The translations under genes and the position numbers were made by a program. DNA of 64,000 nt from Tetrapyrgos nigripes (lineage: Eukaryota > Basidiomycota > Agaricomycetes > Agaricales > Campanellaceae). The notes under the pieces are model-generated. The model saw nothing but the letters and a program-made list of their open reading frames with translations. It did no database searches and was not told where the DNA came from. The stretch is taken from contig JAACJM010000129.1 of the NCBI GenBank assembly GCA_013368315.1, positions 173,173-237,172 of the forward strand. Direction: 5' to 3'. This document shows, in pieces, positions 25,085 through 36,050 of this stretch (positions are counted from its first letter, which is position 1; every line of letters begins with the position of its first letter).

Positions 25085-25977
25085 ATGTCTAGTATCCTTT
25101 CTCTTTTCATGCTGATCTCTGTTGTCGCTGGCGACACCGTCTTCACTCCAACTGCACCAGGCCCTGGGGATGTCTTCAAGGCGGGCAAAGATTGCACGAT
25201 AGCTTGGAAACCAGGAAACTGGACGAACGTTACAATCAGTAGGTATACATGCTCCCTGTCATCACGCCTTTTCTAAAATCGCGTTTGATAGCTCTTATGT
25301 CTGGTTCCAACACCGACATGAACCTTGTCGCACCGGTCGCCCACGATATCGATGGCTCAGATCCTTCCCTCTCGCCGTTTACGTGGACTTGTCCAGAGGT
25401 CGATCCGTATTCCGCCATTTATTTCTATCAGGTATAGTCATCCTCTGAGGCCCTAGTTCTCCTGCTTCTGAGTCTGTACCGCGCAACAGTTCAAGAATGG
25501 AAACGATACAACCTGGACTACGCGTTTTACGGTGAGTGCATGGGTTCCTTCACTGCATTGATGGCTGAATGTTGTCCATAGATCACTTCACCGTCTGGTT
25601 CCTCCAACACTCCTGAACATTCCTCTCAACCAAATGGCGATGCTATTCCTTGGGGTATCGGTTCATTGCGAAATAGCTCAACGACAACAAATGCACAGTC
25701 TAATCCTCCGCGACCAAATGGTGAAACGGATCAAAGCAGTCCTGCGTCGAGTTCACTAGCGCAACGCACTGCGGCGACGATGAATCAGAGGCAAGCCACA
25801 CCGACTATCGTTTTCCCCAATATCAGTTCTATGACCCAACCAACTTCCACGACATCAACTACTTCAAGTCTTACTGGTCACAAAGCTGAAAATGGCGTCG
25901 GATTCTTGGGGCCCCGTCTTACTGTGCCACTAGCTGTGTTCGTTCTGCCCGGCTTGTACATATATGGAGTTTTGTAG
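25085..25977 (+). CDS. Secreted Ser/Thr-rich GPI-anchored protein, Kre9/Knh1-like N-terminal domain
   Basis: Four exons (25085-25238, 25292-25431, 25490-25531, 25582-25977) give 243 aa. A cleavable signal peptide (MSSILSLFMLISVVAG) is followed by a beta-rich domain starting VFTPTAPGPGDVFKAG, with CTIAWKPGNWTNVTI and ending TWTTRFTITSPSG. This is the pattern of fungal Kre9/Knh1 N-terminal cell-wall domains. A Ser/Thr/Asn-rich stalk of about 100 residues then leads to a hydrophobic C-terminus (LTVPLAVFVLPGLYIYGVL) typical of a GPI-anchor signal. Kre9-type proteins support beta-1,6-glucan assembly in yeast; in basidiomycetes the family is large and mostly uncharacterised, so the precise role is unknown. 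Confidence 0.82.
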
Positions 25978-26120
25978 TCCTCTGTGGATATCGAGTTTTG
26001 AACTCTCTATTGAGTACAGAACATGTTTGTACAACTAGCAAAATACAACAGATTTATGTGTACAAGTCAGAAGTACACAGTACGAGCAACATATAAAGCG
26101 GATAAGAAGATAGAGATAGA

Positions 26121-29053
26121 TTATGGTCCACGGGGGATTTGGTTTACCAAAGCCTCCCAGTAATAGTTCCAATCTGCACCATCTAAACCAGGCAAAGGTC
26201 TCTGATCAACTCCATTCATCGCTGCTGGCATGGATGGCTGCGTCCCTGCCCATCCAGCCAAGTCGGCTCCTCCTGGACCACCCCAAGAGGCAGTCACAGG
26301 GTTGGCACCGTCCATCGAAGCATTATTGGCCGCATTACACCAGTTATCAAACATCACCTGAGCAGCGGATTCATCTTCGGCAGCTGGGCTGCTGGATGTT
26401 GTTGGAGAGAAGTCCCCTTGGGGCTGGGGGTGCTGAAGTCTCTGGAAGGTTGGCGACTGTGTCAAGGGCCCCATACTTTGATAATTCCATGTATTTTGGT
26501 CGTGCGGCGCAGCGACAGGTAGAGTGAAGATGGATGGGAAGGGTGTTTTGGGCGAGCCCTGAGAAGCTTGTTGAGTATTAAGCTGCAACTGGGGTGCGTT
26601 CTTGTTCGAGCTCTCGGCAGAATCTCCATTGATCATGACCGTGGCTTGATCAGCCTGTTGGCTTCTTTCCAATGATTTGCTCTTCAGAAACTCGATGATC
26701 TTCAGCTCCCGGCGAGTCGTCTCGTCCAATTCTCGCATTCCTTCGTGGTCTGCAAGAAAATGATCGATTATGGTGTGCATAGTTTTCGCATCGGCCCCAT
26801 TTGGTTCAATGACTAGGTAAATGCCACTAATCATCGCTGTTTGGAACTCTCTGTATGCGTTACTGAGCGACGTATGTCGCTCCTGGCCAGCCTTTTCCCT
26901 AAAGGCAAGTCGAACTTGAAAATCTTTAATGGCGGACTCGAAACACGCCGCTCGAGACCGCGCGTAGCGATCGGATCCAAGTCTGCGAAGAATGTATGGT
27001 CGATGAAGACTGGTCCGAACAAAGAGGATCTCGGTGATGAGCAAATAGCGATGTACAGGTATGAAGGGGCATTTCTCGTCCAAAGACGTGTCGGGATTGA
27101 GGGAATAATGTGGCGGCAAATTGGCAACAAATCTGAGCAATTCGTCATCCAAATTTGCGACCTCGGAATAATGGCTCGTAGATCTCACTTTTTGAAAGTG
27201 ATGCACGATATGGCCAGTGATGGAAGCGAGCTGATGTCTAAGAATGGAATAAGTCATGAGAGTAGGGGAAGATAGAGGTGGAGGAGGGTGAGAGTAAGCC
27301 GCTGGGGATTCATCATCTACATTTCCAGGTGGTCGGGTTGATGTATAGTCGTCCTGTATCGAATGGGGCCTTCCCAGAACTAGAGCGTAGGAACGGTCAG
27401 CATGGTAAAGGTATGACCTGAAAAAAAAAAAAAACATCATCAACTGTGACGCATTGATGTGTAAAAAAGATTATAGCACACACCAGATACGGCGGCGATA
27501 TTCCACTAAACTCGGATCTAGTCCCATATTGCCGCCATCTCGATGCAGACCCAATGCTTCTGCGGTGCGTACTGCTGCACCAAGCTGACTCCAGCATTCC
27601 GTTATGCGACGATCGAATGTCAAGAATCTCGCGCTCTGCTATGGTCTCAGAAAGGAACAGGTAAATCAAGAAATCACGCACCAGCAGTCGAGTCAAGATC
27701 ATCTCCAAAGAGTCTGGTTGAATAGCAGCAGCTATTAGAAGTGATCTGCGGGCTACGAATAATTCATTATAGGAGGAAATGAAACTGGCTTGATTACTTA
27801 CAAGACCAGTAGTACCTTAGGGACGTGACACGCCTGTGTCGTGCATCCCCTGCTACTTCCTCGGGAGCGAGTCTCACAGAAATAGCGAGGACGACAAATA
27901 GAAGAGGAAGGAACCGAACATCATTCGGGTTCGTGGCACCAATTCCGTGAGCACCGTGAGCACATACAGCGGCATATGATGCCCTGAAGTCCTTCTCCGA
28001 AATGGCGTATCTAGTCCAGTTACTACAAGGTCGTTAAGTTGCTGGACATCAGAGGAGAGGGATGAGAAACACACATTTCAGTGAAGTAGTAGTTGATGAG
28101 AACGTCTGATGTTCTTTGTGGAGGCAACTCTTGCAGAAGTTCAGGGATTTTGTGCGGTGAGACACCGCATTCTTGCACCAACGTCTTGAGATTATCTGCG
28201 GCTGAAGGTTCAAGCACTGTGGCCACTGACTCTATAGCATTCGTAGAGCCGTTTGCAGTAGACCTCACAGAGGAGGACTATGAGCGCGGTGAATACCGGT
28301 CGATCACTACTGAGAGCACTAACAACGCACATTATCCAACATTGAAATTGCCAGTGGCACCGCATTTTGTAACTGAGAAAGACGTTCATTAAGAGTGCAA
28401 AATGTGAGACAAATGACGCACTTGTTCAAGCACAGAACTGGGTGCTATGCTTCCCGACGCGCTGTTACCGTACCATTTCCCACTTTGGAATATTCCACCA
28501 CTGGCATCCTGGTCTTCGTGTTGAGAACGGACATCATCTTCCGTTACTGAGGATGAACGATATGCCCTCGAGGCGGACGAGGAATCTATATTGCAGAACT
28601 GTGGAAGGGCCTGTTCGATAATATGCTCGAGCCTGGCAATCCTCGCGCCCAGGTCTTGATCGGATTTTCCAGGAGTATAAGCTTTGCATAGTTCCGGAAC
28701 CTTACGGGATATGCACTGAATGACGAATAAGCAACACACAGTAGTACGCTCAAAAAGGTACGGACATGAGAGCATGGTACCTGCCTGTCGCACTGGGGAT
28801 ATGATGAGGACAAAGCAGTGAGAGCAATTCTTGAAATCAAACCTTTTGTTTTCGACGGTGACACTCCCCGCATGAGAAGCTGAGAAGAGCAAGTGAGTAA
28901 GGACCGGGTATGCGACATGGGCCGAGCTGACCTGACCCGCGTTCGCTGCTTCTTGGTGTTCGAGGGAGCTGCTTCGTCGTCGTCAATCTGCTTGCGCTTG
29001 GAAGGGGCCACGGAGGAAGGGCTAGACTGGTTATTTGAGACAGCTTTGACCAT
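26121..29053 (-). CDS. Zn2Cys6 fungal transcription factor
   Basis: Ten exons (28932-29053, 28843-28879, 28766-28792, 28422-28715, 28331-28372, 28075-28277, 27802-28022, 27682-27752, 27484-27638, 26121-27417) give 822 aa. The zinc cluster at residues 44-72 reads CGECHRRKQKC then CSHC and a final Cys after KVPEL. It is encoded by four exons, with introns after K53, H62 and just before F42. A short coiled coil (LGARIARLEHIIEQAL) follows. The middle region from about residue 210 is the fungal-specific regulatory domain (NWTRYAISEKDFRASYAAVC, then AEALGLHRDGGN and RRRIWW-type sequence). The C-terminus is Gln/Pro/Ala-rich, perhaps an activation domain. Targets cannot be inferred. One intron carries a 14-nt poly-T tract before its AG. 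Confidence 0.92.
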
Positions 29054-29121
29054 GATGGTCGCGAGAGAAGAGCTTTGTTATTCAGACGGCCCGAGAATCC
29101 GTCCCTTATTTCTTGCCCGTC
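29054..29121. promoter_or_regulatory. 68-bp bidirectional promoter between Zn2Cys6 regulator and MED17
   Basis: Only 68 bp separate the start codons of two divergent genes, a transcription factor and a Mediator subunit. Their 5' UTRs and core promoters must fit in this gap or overlap the opposite gene. No TATA box was seen. Confidence 0.6.
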
Positions 29122-31354
29122 ATGGACACCAAACTCTCTTTGGAACGACCCTACAAAAATGACGAGGGACTGCCCATTCCCGTCCTACAGGACATCACAC
29201 AGCAGGGAGACCTCGTATATGAATCGTAGGACTGCCTTGGCTCCGCGTCTACTCTTGTTGACCGAATCATGTTAGCAAGGTCACTCAGTCTCAAGCGCTC
29301 AGCGAAAATCTACGACGCTTATTCTCTGAACGTGGAACCGATTTCTTTGAACGAAATAAGGATGGCTTTCTTGAAAAACACGTCTTGACTTCCCAAAAAT
29401 CTCAAGACGAGGAGAACTCTGACTCTGGCAGTGAAACCTCAGATGATGATGATCAGCTAACCGTGAAACCAATGACCACGGAAGAACTCTTCAAGATGAA
29501 GACCGAGGTTTTACCCTCCCTTTAGTGAGTAGAAGACCATCACATTAACTAGGTCTCATGGTGCATTTCACAGCATTGCTCTTGGAGAAATGCAACATGC
29601 GTCTCTTCTACTTTCGACAATATTGTCCACGTCACCAGCCGCAGGTCCTTCACAAATACCTATCCATCCAACAGAACCTCAGGAAGCTCCTCCGTCAACT
29701 CTAGCGACGACAACTGTGTCAAAGCCACCCCAGATAGTATCTGTGCAGGCTTTTAATGCTCAACTTGCTATTGGTGGTAAAGATGAAGCACTTAGAAAAG
29801 CTGCCGGATTATTCAAGAATGCAACCGAAAGGATGGAAAAGGGTCGGATAAGAAACGAGCGGTATTGGGTTGACGCGCTCAAAATACGGCGAGCCAATTG
29901 GAGTCTGGTTCCCGCACCTTTACCATTTGGTTCCGCAATAGGAAGGGGTGCAGATAAAACTGCAAAAGATTTTGTCATCTCCTATGGCCTTGAAGAATGT
30001 GGGTGCTTTCACCTCTTCTTTGCCTTTATAAGCTGATGGACTATTCAGCACCTGCCAATTTCCGTCGAAATGCCATTGCTCATATGACTTATGGTGACGG
30101 TAGTGCCGGAAATCTAGTATTCCCTCATCGTCTCAGTACGCGCTTACGCGTCTCCTTGACCAAAATCGACGCCGATGGTACACGAACACTCGTACACAGT
30201 TCGGGTGATGCACAAGTCGATGATGGAAAATCTCTTGACGAAATTCTTAAGTCCGCCAAGCGAGAAATCATCGAGCAAGAGATATTTGCTGTCGTCGCAC
30301 AGGAGGCGGGGACTTTCCCAACTGCCTCTTCTAGAGTTTCTGAGAGGTTGATTGTCATCGAAGCAGCTCAAGGCACAGAGCTGAAATTTGAGCTGGTAGG
30401 GACTGATTGACTTCTTTGTGCTGCATGCGCTGACATTTATCCAGTTGGATGCAGACTTCGTATCGGCATCTTCGTCTGACGAGACGAAAGCCCTTCACCA
30501 GGCGAAATGCGACCTCATCTATCATTATCTTTTCGCTCTCCTTCTTCGAAAGCACTCTTACCAGAAGTCTCAGCGACATCGACTGGCGCCTCAGCCACGA
30601 AATGCGCCTCAAAGTTCCCCAACTGTTTTGCGTCCGATCATCGATCTCATCCAATACGAGGTGTTTTGCGAAAGAATCAAGTCGCAATTAGATGCTGTGA
30701 CAACGTCACTCTCTGCAGCAGGCATCAAATCCATTCTTCGGTTCAAGCCCGTTGGAGAGGCTGGAAAAGAACTGATTACAATTCCCATTGATGAGTCTGA
30801 TCGAGGTATCGGTGGCGAGAGTCTACTGAGGATTGACAACCGGCAAGTTTCCTGACATAGTTTGATGAATAACCTCATCTGATTTTCATGTACCTTGTAG
30901 CCACACTGTGCGATTGACCATGTTGTCACCATCGTCATTAACTGCACATCTGCCACAAGCCAGAATTGCAATATCTTCCATACCACAACTGGAGGAGCTG
31001 CTGGCAGATGAAGCGGAACGATTCTTCCTTGAACGAATATGCGAGCTTGGTCGCGAGCTGTGCGATTCGAGTGGAGGAATATGGTTCGTGGATCTCAACC
31101 GGTGTGTTGGCCGCTGGGAAGGCTGCGTGTTGTGAGTCAAGGTTTTCATTACCCGATCAACCTGGCAACTAACACTCCTCGGGTATAGGAATTTCCGTAT
31201 CGTTTATGGCGAGAACTTCAGCATCAAATGCTCTGCTTCCAGACTAAGTCGTAAAAATCCCAAACAACCAGTGATAGATACGTATGAGGCTTCGGCTTTG
31301 CCAATCTTTTCATGGATTCGAGGCGTTATAAGTACAGCACTAGCGGAGCAATAA
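29122..31354 (+). CDS. MED17: Mediator complex subunit 17
   Basis: Seven exons (29122-29225, 29276-29524, 29574-29998, 30049-30395, 30445-30842, 30901-31131, 31189-31354) give 639 aa. The N-terminus MDTKLSLERPYKNDEGLPIP with DITQQGDLVYE is typical of fungal Med17/Srb4. The middle has KMKTEVLPSLYIALGEM and LLLSTIL, and the later part has the conserved YHYLFALLLRKH and a CSASRLSRKNPKQPVIDTY segment. Med17 is the scaffold of the Mediator head module that contacts RNA polymerase II. An acidic Ser-rich insert (SGSETSDDDDQL) lies near residue 95. The intron at 30843-30900 starts with GCAAGT, a classic GC-AG donor. It is divergent from the Zn2Cys6 gene with a 68-bp gap and convergent with RPL5, with 72 bp between stops. 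Confidence 0.9.
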
Positions 31355-31426
31355 ATCATATATCCACTATCATAAGACATAGTAAACATAGTGCACAAGC
31401 ATAACCGATCACATCCTGCACAACTT

Positions 31427-32538
31427 CTAGTCGTCCCCAGACTGGAAGTTTTGGATCTTCTCGGCGATCCTTTCCCTGCGCTGTTCCAGAGTGAGACGAG
31501 GAGACCTGTACTTTTTGCTCTCTGCGACCCAGTCTTTCGACTTGTCGGTGGGCTTGAACTCAGGGTCCTCACGAATCGCAGCGTAGGCATTGGTGTAGAT
31601 CTCCTCAATATCCTCAGAACCAACACCATCCGCCAGGTAAGTCGAGAATTGCTTCTTGAATCTGAAAACGGAAAATCAGAAGGACAGACGAGATGAGAAG
31701 CCGACGTGGAACATACCGCTCATCATCTTCTTCCTCGAGAGATTCCATGTACTCAGCAACGTGTCCACCGAAAATGTACTTCTTGAGAACCTCGGCATCA
31801 AGCTCCTTGGACTCGGGGTCGTATCCGGGGAAACGTTTCTCGGAGTGGGGAATGAAGATTCCACCGTCGCTAGCACCCTTCATAGCACCAAAGACTCGGG
31901 AACCAGTCGATGTACGCTTCAAACCAACATCAAGGAAGCACTTGAAGGGCCGAGGAGCGTCCTCGTCATCCAAAGCTTCTGTGATGGAGAAGGTACCGTC
32001 AGGTTCGGCAACACCCTCGTACTTGTCAGCGAGGCCGAGTTTTGTTAGTGCACGCCTGGCGCACAGAAGACCAGTCGCGTAAGCTACAGATGGAAAGTGA
32101 ATAAAATGCCTTCGTTTCCAAAATATTGAGCACGCACCAGCAGTCCAGTTTGTCAAACCATGGTTAATACCATAGCGGGGAAGTTCTTTTGATCGGGCGG
32201 CGGTAAGAACAAAGTCACCCTGAAGACGGGCGTAGACGATTTGTACAATGACTTCCCTGTTGGTGAACCGGACAACAAGGCGGTATTTGGGTGCATTGCT
32301 GGTGTATGGAAGGTTACTTTTTCATGAATGCAACGGACATGCTACTACACGTACTACTTGTTCTTGGCCTGGGTCACCAGACGCTTACGAGCGTAGTCTG
32401 TAGCAAAGTCAGTCAACGATTACAGGAGTGAAAGCCTCTGGGACACTCACAATCGGTTTTGCCTTCCCTTCGTCTGCGATACTTTACCTGGAAACGCGAG
32501 AAGTAAGCGTCGGTCTTGATCTTTTTAATGAATGGCAT
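31427..32538 (-). CDS. RPL5: 60S ribosomal protein uL18 (RPL5)
   Basis: Five exons (32451-32538, 32355-32397, 32138-32298, 31717-32083, 31427-31661) give 297 aa, the same length as the yeast protein. The start [20 protein letters not shown], then [54 protein letters not shown] and [20 protein letters not shown] are classic uL18 sequence. The protein binds 5S rRNA and, with uL5, forms the 5S RNP docked in the central protuberance of the 60S subunit. The C-terminus ends [13 protein letters not shown]. No irregularity was seen. Confidence 0.97.
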
Positions 32539-32859
32539 CTAGAGAAAAGTTGTCAGCCAGATCCACACAAACTTGACATCCAAAAGTTTAGAGACGAATC
32601 CAACTCGTTGCTCGCGATTTTCGCCAAGAAAAGTAGAAAGTAGAGTAGAGGCGACTACGGGGGTACTCTGGCGATGATAACAGAAAGTCTACTTGCCTTG
32701 AGGAGTCGTCTTTGAGCTTGAAGTTGAAGGGATGGGCTTTGTTGAAGCGGGAATTTTGGCTTGACTTTTCCGATTCGGCTCACTTCGGCTTGAGCGCTCA
32801 CAGTGTCACACAGCCACATTCCTTGTCTCTCAACTCCCACCATCATCATCGAACTCACC
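32539..32859. promoter_or_regulatory. Divergent promoter region between RPL5 and RBM42-like gene
   Basis: This 321-bp gap separates two divergent start codons and should contain both promoters. The stretch just before the plus-strand start is pyrimidine-rich (around 32820-32859), common in fungal 5' UTRs. No specific operator was recognised. Confidence 0.4.
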
Positions 32860-33670
32860 ATGGACCCCTACTCAAACCCTTACTACAACCAAGCGTCATC
32901 CTACAACCAGTCTTCCTCATATGATGTCAATCCCTACCACAAACCATATGCAGGCCCTTCCTACCCCATCCCAGGCTCTTCTTCGGGTCATAGCGCACCT
33001 GTCCCTGCGAATGCCTACGAATACGATGTAGGAATCTTGGCTCAGCAGAGTGTGTATGTCCCGGGTGCGATGATAGACAAACGTGGTGGTTCTGGAGGGA
33101 AGCTCGCAAAGGGTGGTAAGAGAACGACTGTGCTTCGCAAGGGCGGCGGGAAGGTTTGGGAAGATCAGACATTGCTCGAGTGGAACCCATGTAAGTGAAA
33201 CCCACTTGAAGGTTTCCCATTTTCTGACTTGCGTCTCAGCCTGGTTCAGACTTTTCGTTGGTGACCTGAGCAACGATGTCTCCGATGACGTCCTTGCGAA
33301 TGCTTTCAACAAGTACACCTCGTTCCAGAAAGCCCGTGTCATCCGTGACAGGCTGAGTCAAAAGGTACGGTTCATTTCCATCTAGCTGGTATCTCGTAGC
33401 TCATTGTCGTGTCCAATAGGCCAAATACGGGTTCGTAGCCTTTTCTGATCCCGAAGATTTTCTTAGAGCTTGGAAAGAAATGGATGGTAGGTGTCTCGGA
33501 TCTCAATAGGGTTACATGCTAATCAGATGCGTATAGGAAAGTACGTTGGTAATCGTCCAGTGAAACTAAAGAAAGCAGACACTACTGCTATTCGTCCTGT
33601 AGAGATTGGCCACAGGAAAGCCAAGCAACTAGAGAAGGATCTGAAGAAGAACCGACACAAGCCCTACTGA
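32860..33670 (+). CDS. RBM42-like RRM RNA-binding protein
   Basis: Four exons (32860-33190, 33240-33364, 33420-33486, 33537-33670) give 218 aa. The first 100 residues are rich in Tyr, Ser, Pro and Asn, followed by a basic Gly/Lys patch (RGGSGGKLAKGGKRTTVLRK). The single RRM starts WFRLFVGDLSNDVSDDVL (RNP2 region) and has the RNP1-like AKYGFVAFSDPEDFLRAW, then GKYVGNRPVKLKKA. This arrangement with a preceding W-E-DQTLLEWNP segment matches the RBM42 family of nuclear RNA-binding proteins associated with the spliceosome and splice-site choice. The protein ends in a Lys-rich helix (QLEKDLKKNRHK). Confidence 0.88.
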
Positions 33671-33871
33671 TTACACCCTACTCAACGTGTCTTTTCAGTA
33701 TGTCCAAGCTCTTGTCCGCTATGTTCAGTGCTCATCTGCTTCGTTGGGTTCAAATACCATGGTTTTTGAGTGTATTCGACGACACAGGGTTATTATGGTT
33801 ACCGTATGATTGTAAGACGGTTCCTACTATACGCAAACGAACAATAAACGTAATATATGTACGACCCCGAT

Positions 33872-35939
33872 TTAAATGGCAGTGTGACTTTCTACTCCAA
33901 GAACCCTAGCCTTCGTTCTTGTGCCGTTAGATACCCACTTGCCTTCAACTTTGTTGCAACCCCACACCTTGACCTCCTGTAATCCTTTGCAGTGATCCAA
34001 TAATTCCTTCATAGCGAAGTCATTGACATCTCTGCACCAACTCCAATCCAGTTTCCGTAGCTCGAACGCCGCCTTTCCTACTTTCTCGAGTGCCGAGTCC
34101 TCAACATCTTTCCACCCGTTGATATTCAGATCGCGAAGTGCTGGACCCGAATGGTTCAGAATCGCATCGAGTGCACCAGTAGCTAGTGATGGATTTCGGG
34201 ACATATCAAGCACACTAAGAGGAGTACAGCCCCAAGTTGAAAAGAATTCGGATACACCTGCGTCTGTCAACTCTGGTATATTTGACAGTACGAGGCCATC
34301 CAAATTTGCCACATTCTTCTTTATACCCAAGTGTAACACCTGGTCAGTCAGTTCTACATGTCCTGAAAGATCGAGATGAGCGAGTGTAGACCCGACAACT
34401 GATAGCAAGGTGACTATGGCGTCTTCGGTGCACGACTCGGTGGGATCTGAGATGTCGAGGTAAGTGAGTTGGCCAGACAGTTGTGCAATATGTTCAAGGA
34501 AGGCGTCAGACATCTGTCCAACCTCTTTTAACCGGAGTCTTTGCAAAGATCCTTGGCTGGTTTCTACGAGAGTCTGAATACACTCAAGATCGAAACGAGG
34601 AGACTGCGTTATCAGGAAGCTCTGCAATTGAGGGTGGGATTGGAAGAACGATATCCAGGCTGGCACTCTGACGAGGAAGGGTCCCAGAAGTTCCAGAGAT
34701 TGAAGTGAAGGGAATGATGTAGACCAAGATCCGAGGACAGCATCGTTGAGCGTACCGCAAAAATCGAGACGAAGGGTAGTAAGATTCGGGTTCAAATGAC
34801 CAAGCGTCACGAAGGCATCTGGAGAGAGCTCTAAGAAATCATTTTCAGCCAAGGTTGTCAAAACACTATGAACAACGTACTTGTCGTATCGTAGAGTGTC
34901 AAAAACGTGTTTTCAGCACCGTAAAAGAGATGTACATTTTCAGATGTCCTGTTCGTGTAAAGTTAGGACGAAAAATCAGATAGGAGGAAGAAAACCGACT
35001 AACAAACTGCGATTTCTGGAAATAGCCTTAGAGATCGACTCCATGTTCAGCGCGCCTATATCACCGAAAGCCTCGATATCGTCAATGTGTTTTGAAACAA
35101 TCTACATGAGACGTCAAAATTCAGGTGTCGGATAGACGACGCTAGCGCTCACGTTGATGCAGATGGATACAAGAGAAGGGAAACGACGCTCCTCAAAGTA
35201 CGCGACATTTCGCTTCTCGGTGGGTTTGGCGCGCTTGCGGGGCGCCGGCTTCTTGAACGGGTCCATCCCAGCACTTTTGGCGCACTTATGGCAAAGCCAT
35301 CCGGGGCCGGGATTGGCAGCCAATGTATACTTGGTCTGTGGTCATTTTTGAGATTTGTAGAACCTTTACCAATCTGCATACACTCACCACAGGGAATTTA
35401 GTCTGGCACTTTGCGCACTCTTCTAGGTTGCCAATCGGAGGCCTTGTCGGCAATATTGACTTGGACAAGGCTGTGTACGTGTCTTCTTCCTCATCTTCGG
35501 CGTCTTCATCTTTTTTGGCTGCTTTCTTTGCTTTAGCCTTGGCCTTTGCCGTGGTTTTCTGTTTTTTTGCCGGAGTTTCTGGTTCGTCCAATTCGTCAGA
35601 CGCGTATCCTGAAGTCTAGAAGAAAAGTTATGATTCCCGTCAGAAAAAGAGCTTGCTGGGACTGACTGCAGCATTTCTTCTGCGGCGACGACCAGAACGG
35701 CTTTCTGGCTCTGGCTCTGGCTCTTCCGCGTCCTGGACAGGTTCATTTTCGGCTTGGTTGCTGGGACCTGCAACTGGTTCGTCTTGATTACGTGTGGCAG
35801 CGCGGCGCGCGACCGTGGTAGGGGTGATCCCAGAAGACTGAGTTTCTGTTTAGATAGGAAGCAGGCATAGCAAGTTTTCACGTACTCTGAGAAATTCTGT
35901 GAGGGCTGAAGTAGGGCCACGGACGTTGTTCCGACTCAT
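33872..35939 (-). CDS. RAD7: Nucleotide-excision repair protein RAD7 (leucine-rich repeats)
   Basis: Seven exons (35886-35939, 35667-35837, 35388-35615, 35153-35335, 35004-35101, 34881-34948, 33872-34830) give 586 aa. The start MSRNNVRGPTSALTEFLR and SSGITPTTVARRAA match fungal Rad7/Rhp7. A Lys/Ala/Glu-rich linker precedes two CxxC pairs (CAKCQTKF and CHKCAK), then a long array of leucine-rich repeats (LNPNLTTLRLDFCG, LKEVGQMSDAFLEHIAQL, LRKLDWSWCRDVNDFAM). Rad7 acts with Rad16 in global-genome repair of UV lesions and in an E3 ligase with Elongin and cullin. The last intron is placed at 34831-34880 because the nearer AG would make a 15-nt intron and a stop. The start is 111 bp from the divergent CTNNBL1 start. 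Confidence 0.92.
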
Positions 35940-36050
35940 TGTGGTTTGAAAACAAGAGGACGGAACACAAGTAATATTAAGCTTCTCACGGGTCACCTGC
36001 CAACCTCGAGAGCGCGTCAAGGTTGGACTACGGAAACGGTACTCGCTGTA

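Noticed and set aside
26841..27275. A 144-codon plus-strand frame inside the Zn2Cys6 gene
   Set aside because: It is antisense to the conserved regulatory domain and has no family resemblance.
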